In this document: piece by piece, positions 63,156 through 64,000 of the stretch
Layout: every line of letters starts with the position of its first letter
Numbering within the stretch: the first letter of the stretch is position 1
NCBI RefSeq assembly: GCF_029931775.1
Contig: NC_079325.1
Location: 36,320,461 to 36,384,460, forward strand
Source of the DNA: Euleptes europaea
Lineage: Eukaryota > Chordata > Lepidosauria > Squamata > Sphaerodactylidae
Length of the DNA stretch: 64,000 nt
Reading direction: 5' to 3'
The notes under the pieces: generated by a model
The model's database searches: none
What the model was told of the DNA's origin: nothing
What the model saw: only the letters and a program-made list of their open reading frames with translations
Made by a program: the position numbers and the translations under genes

Positions 63156-64000
63156 GCTGGCATGGGTTTCCTGAAGAATCTGGGGAACTGTAAGGGTTCT
63201 GAGTATTATCCTGGGAGCCTTAGTCTCTCAGAACTACAGTTCCCAGAGTTCTCCTATAAAAAGGGAATGACTATTCAACAAATTTAAGTCTGTAGTGTAG
63301 ATGTGCCTGAGGTTGTTGACAAATACATAATACTTTATGGTGCGTGCAGATACTTTTCTGGTCCTCTTTGCTGCCGAATGAGGCTTGGAACCCTTCTGCG
63401 CAAAGCCTGGCCAGGTCTCAGAGGCCAGATGGGATAAACAGTTAATCCAGCCCTGGCTTGCATGCCTGCAGCTCATTCAGAAATTCATATGGTTAGGATC
63501 TTTCTTGTGCTGTGTACCGTAGCTGTTCATCTTGAGGGTCTCATGGCACTGAAGTCCTTCAGCACCTCCCGAGAGGCACTCATCACCTGTCAGAATCTGG
63601 CCCACACCCCAGAAGGAGAAGACAGTCAAAGCAAGGTAGTGCCATTGAGCTGAATGAGACGCCTGTTGCTCTTTGCTGGGCAAGCATTTCGCTGCAATTT
63701 GCAAATTGCCGGCTTGCATGTCTGGACCCGAGAGTGCGATTTCCTTGTAGTTTAAAAAGTCTTTTCCTCACATTAATCTTTTTTATTTTTATTTTGACAA
63801 ATGTATGTTTCCAGGAAGCTGCAGAGGTCAAAGCAGCATCTGTTGCTGGTTACTTCGAGGGTGGGTGGGTGGGGGTTTGCGGTGGTTTCCAAAGCAACGA
63901 GGAGCGAAGTCATTTTTAAGGGAGAAGCTAAAAAAGAAAAAAAAGGGGGGGAATGGTTGGCCGGCTCAAAGGCTGCTAATGATGATGGTGATGAAAATCA
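63156..64000. other. Intergenic, window end
   Basis: No recognised feature; a short tgatgatgg-rich stretch ends the window. Confidence 0.45.

Overview
The window is vertebrate nuclear DNA, almost certainly from a squamate reptile (a lizard). Three spliced genes are recognisable in the order LHX6 (+, 3' part only), MORN5 (-, complete coding sequence) and NDUFA8 (+, complete coding sequence). This is the amniote order known from human 9q33, read from the other end. The squamate call rests on the repeats: BovB (RTE) LINE tails, Sauria-type SINEs, a 5S-rRNA-derived SINE carrying a BovB tail, and CR1, L2 and L1 fragments. No bacterial, organellar or CRISPR-like sequence was seen.

Layout. 1-4597 is an LHX6 intron with a BovB tail, SINEs and a hAT-like MITE; the LIM-domain exons lie upstream of the window. 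4598-11300 holds five LHX6 coding exons (linker, homeodomain, C-terminal tail ending VILFQY). A long repeat-free 3' UTR runs to polyadenylation signals near 14740. MORN5 converges on LHX6 tail to tail: its stop is at 15354 and a polyadenylation signal lies near 15240, about 0.5 kb from the LHX6 end. MORN5 has five coding exons between 15354 and 36519, with a last intron of about 15.9 kb. That intron contains a fossil Ty3/Gypsy-like LTR piece, many SINEs, an L2 and a candidate conserved noncoding block near 19.5-20.0 kb. MORN5 and NDUFA8 are divergent, their start codons about 300 bp apart over a CpG-rich promoter with two NRF1-like sites. NDUFA8 has four coding exons (36816-43414), and all four CX9C motifs are intact. 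From 43.4 to 64 kb I see no gene, only repeats and unassigned sequence.

The most interesting non-genic signal is a set of repeats that look like Penelope-like element terminal units. They carry hammerhead-ribozyme-shaped cores (CTGANGA, a 6-bp stem II, GAAA, a tiny palindromic stem III) and often sit as inverted pairs. The second notable structure is a near-identical tandem duplication at 50275-53824. Its first copy lacks 1101 bp found in the second, with TCTA microhomology at the junction; it is either a very recent rearrangement or an assembly artefact.

The three genes are neighbours rather than a pathway. LHX6 is a developmental transcription factor, MORN5 a MORN-repeat protein linked to sperm and cilia, and NDUFA8 a complex I subunit. 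Only MORN5 and NDUFA8 visibly share a regulatory element.
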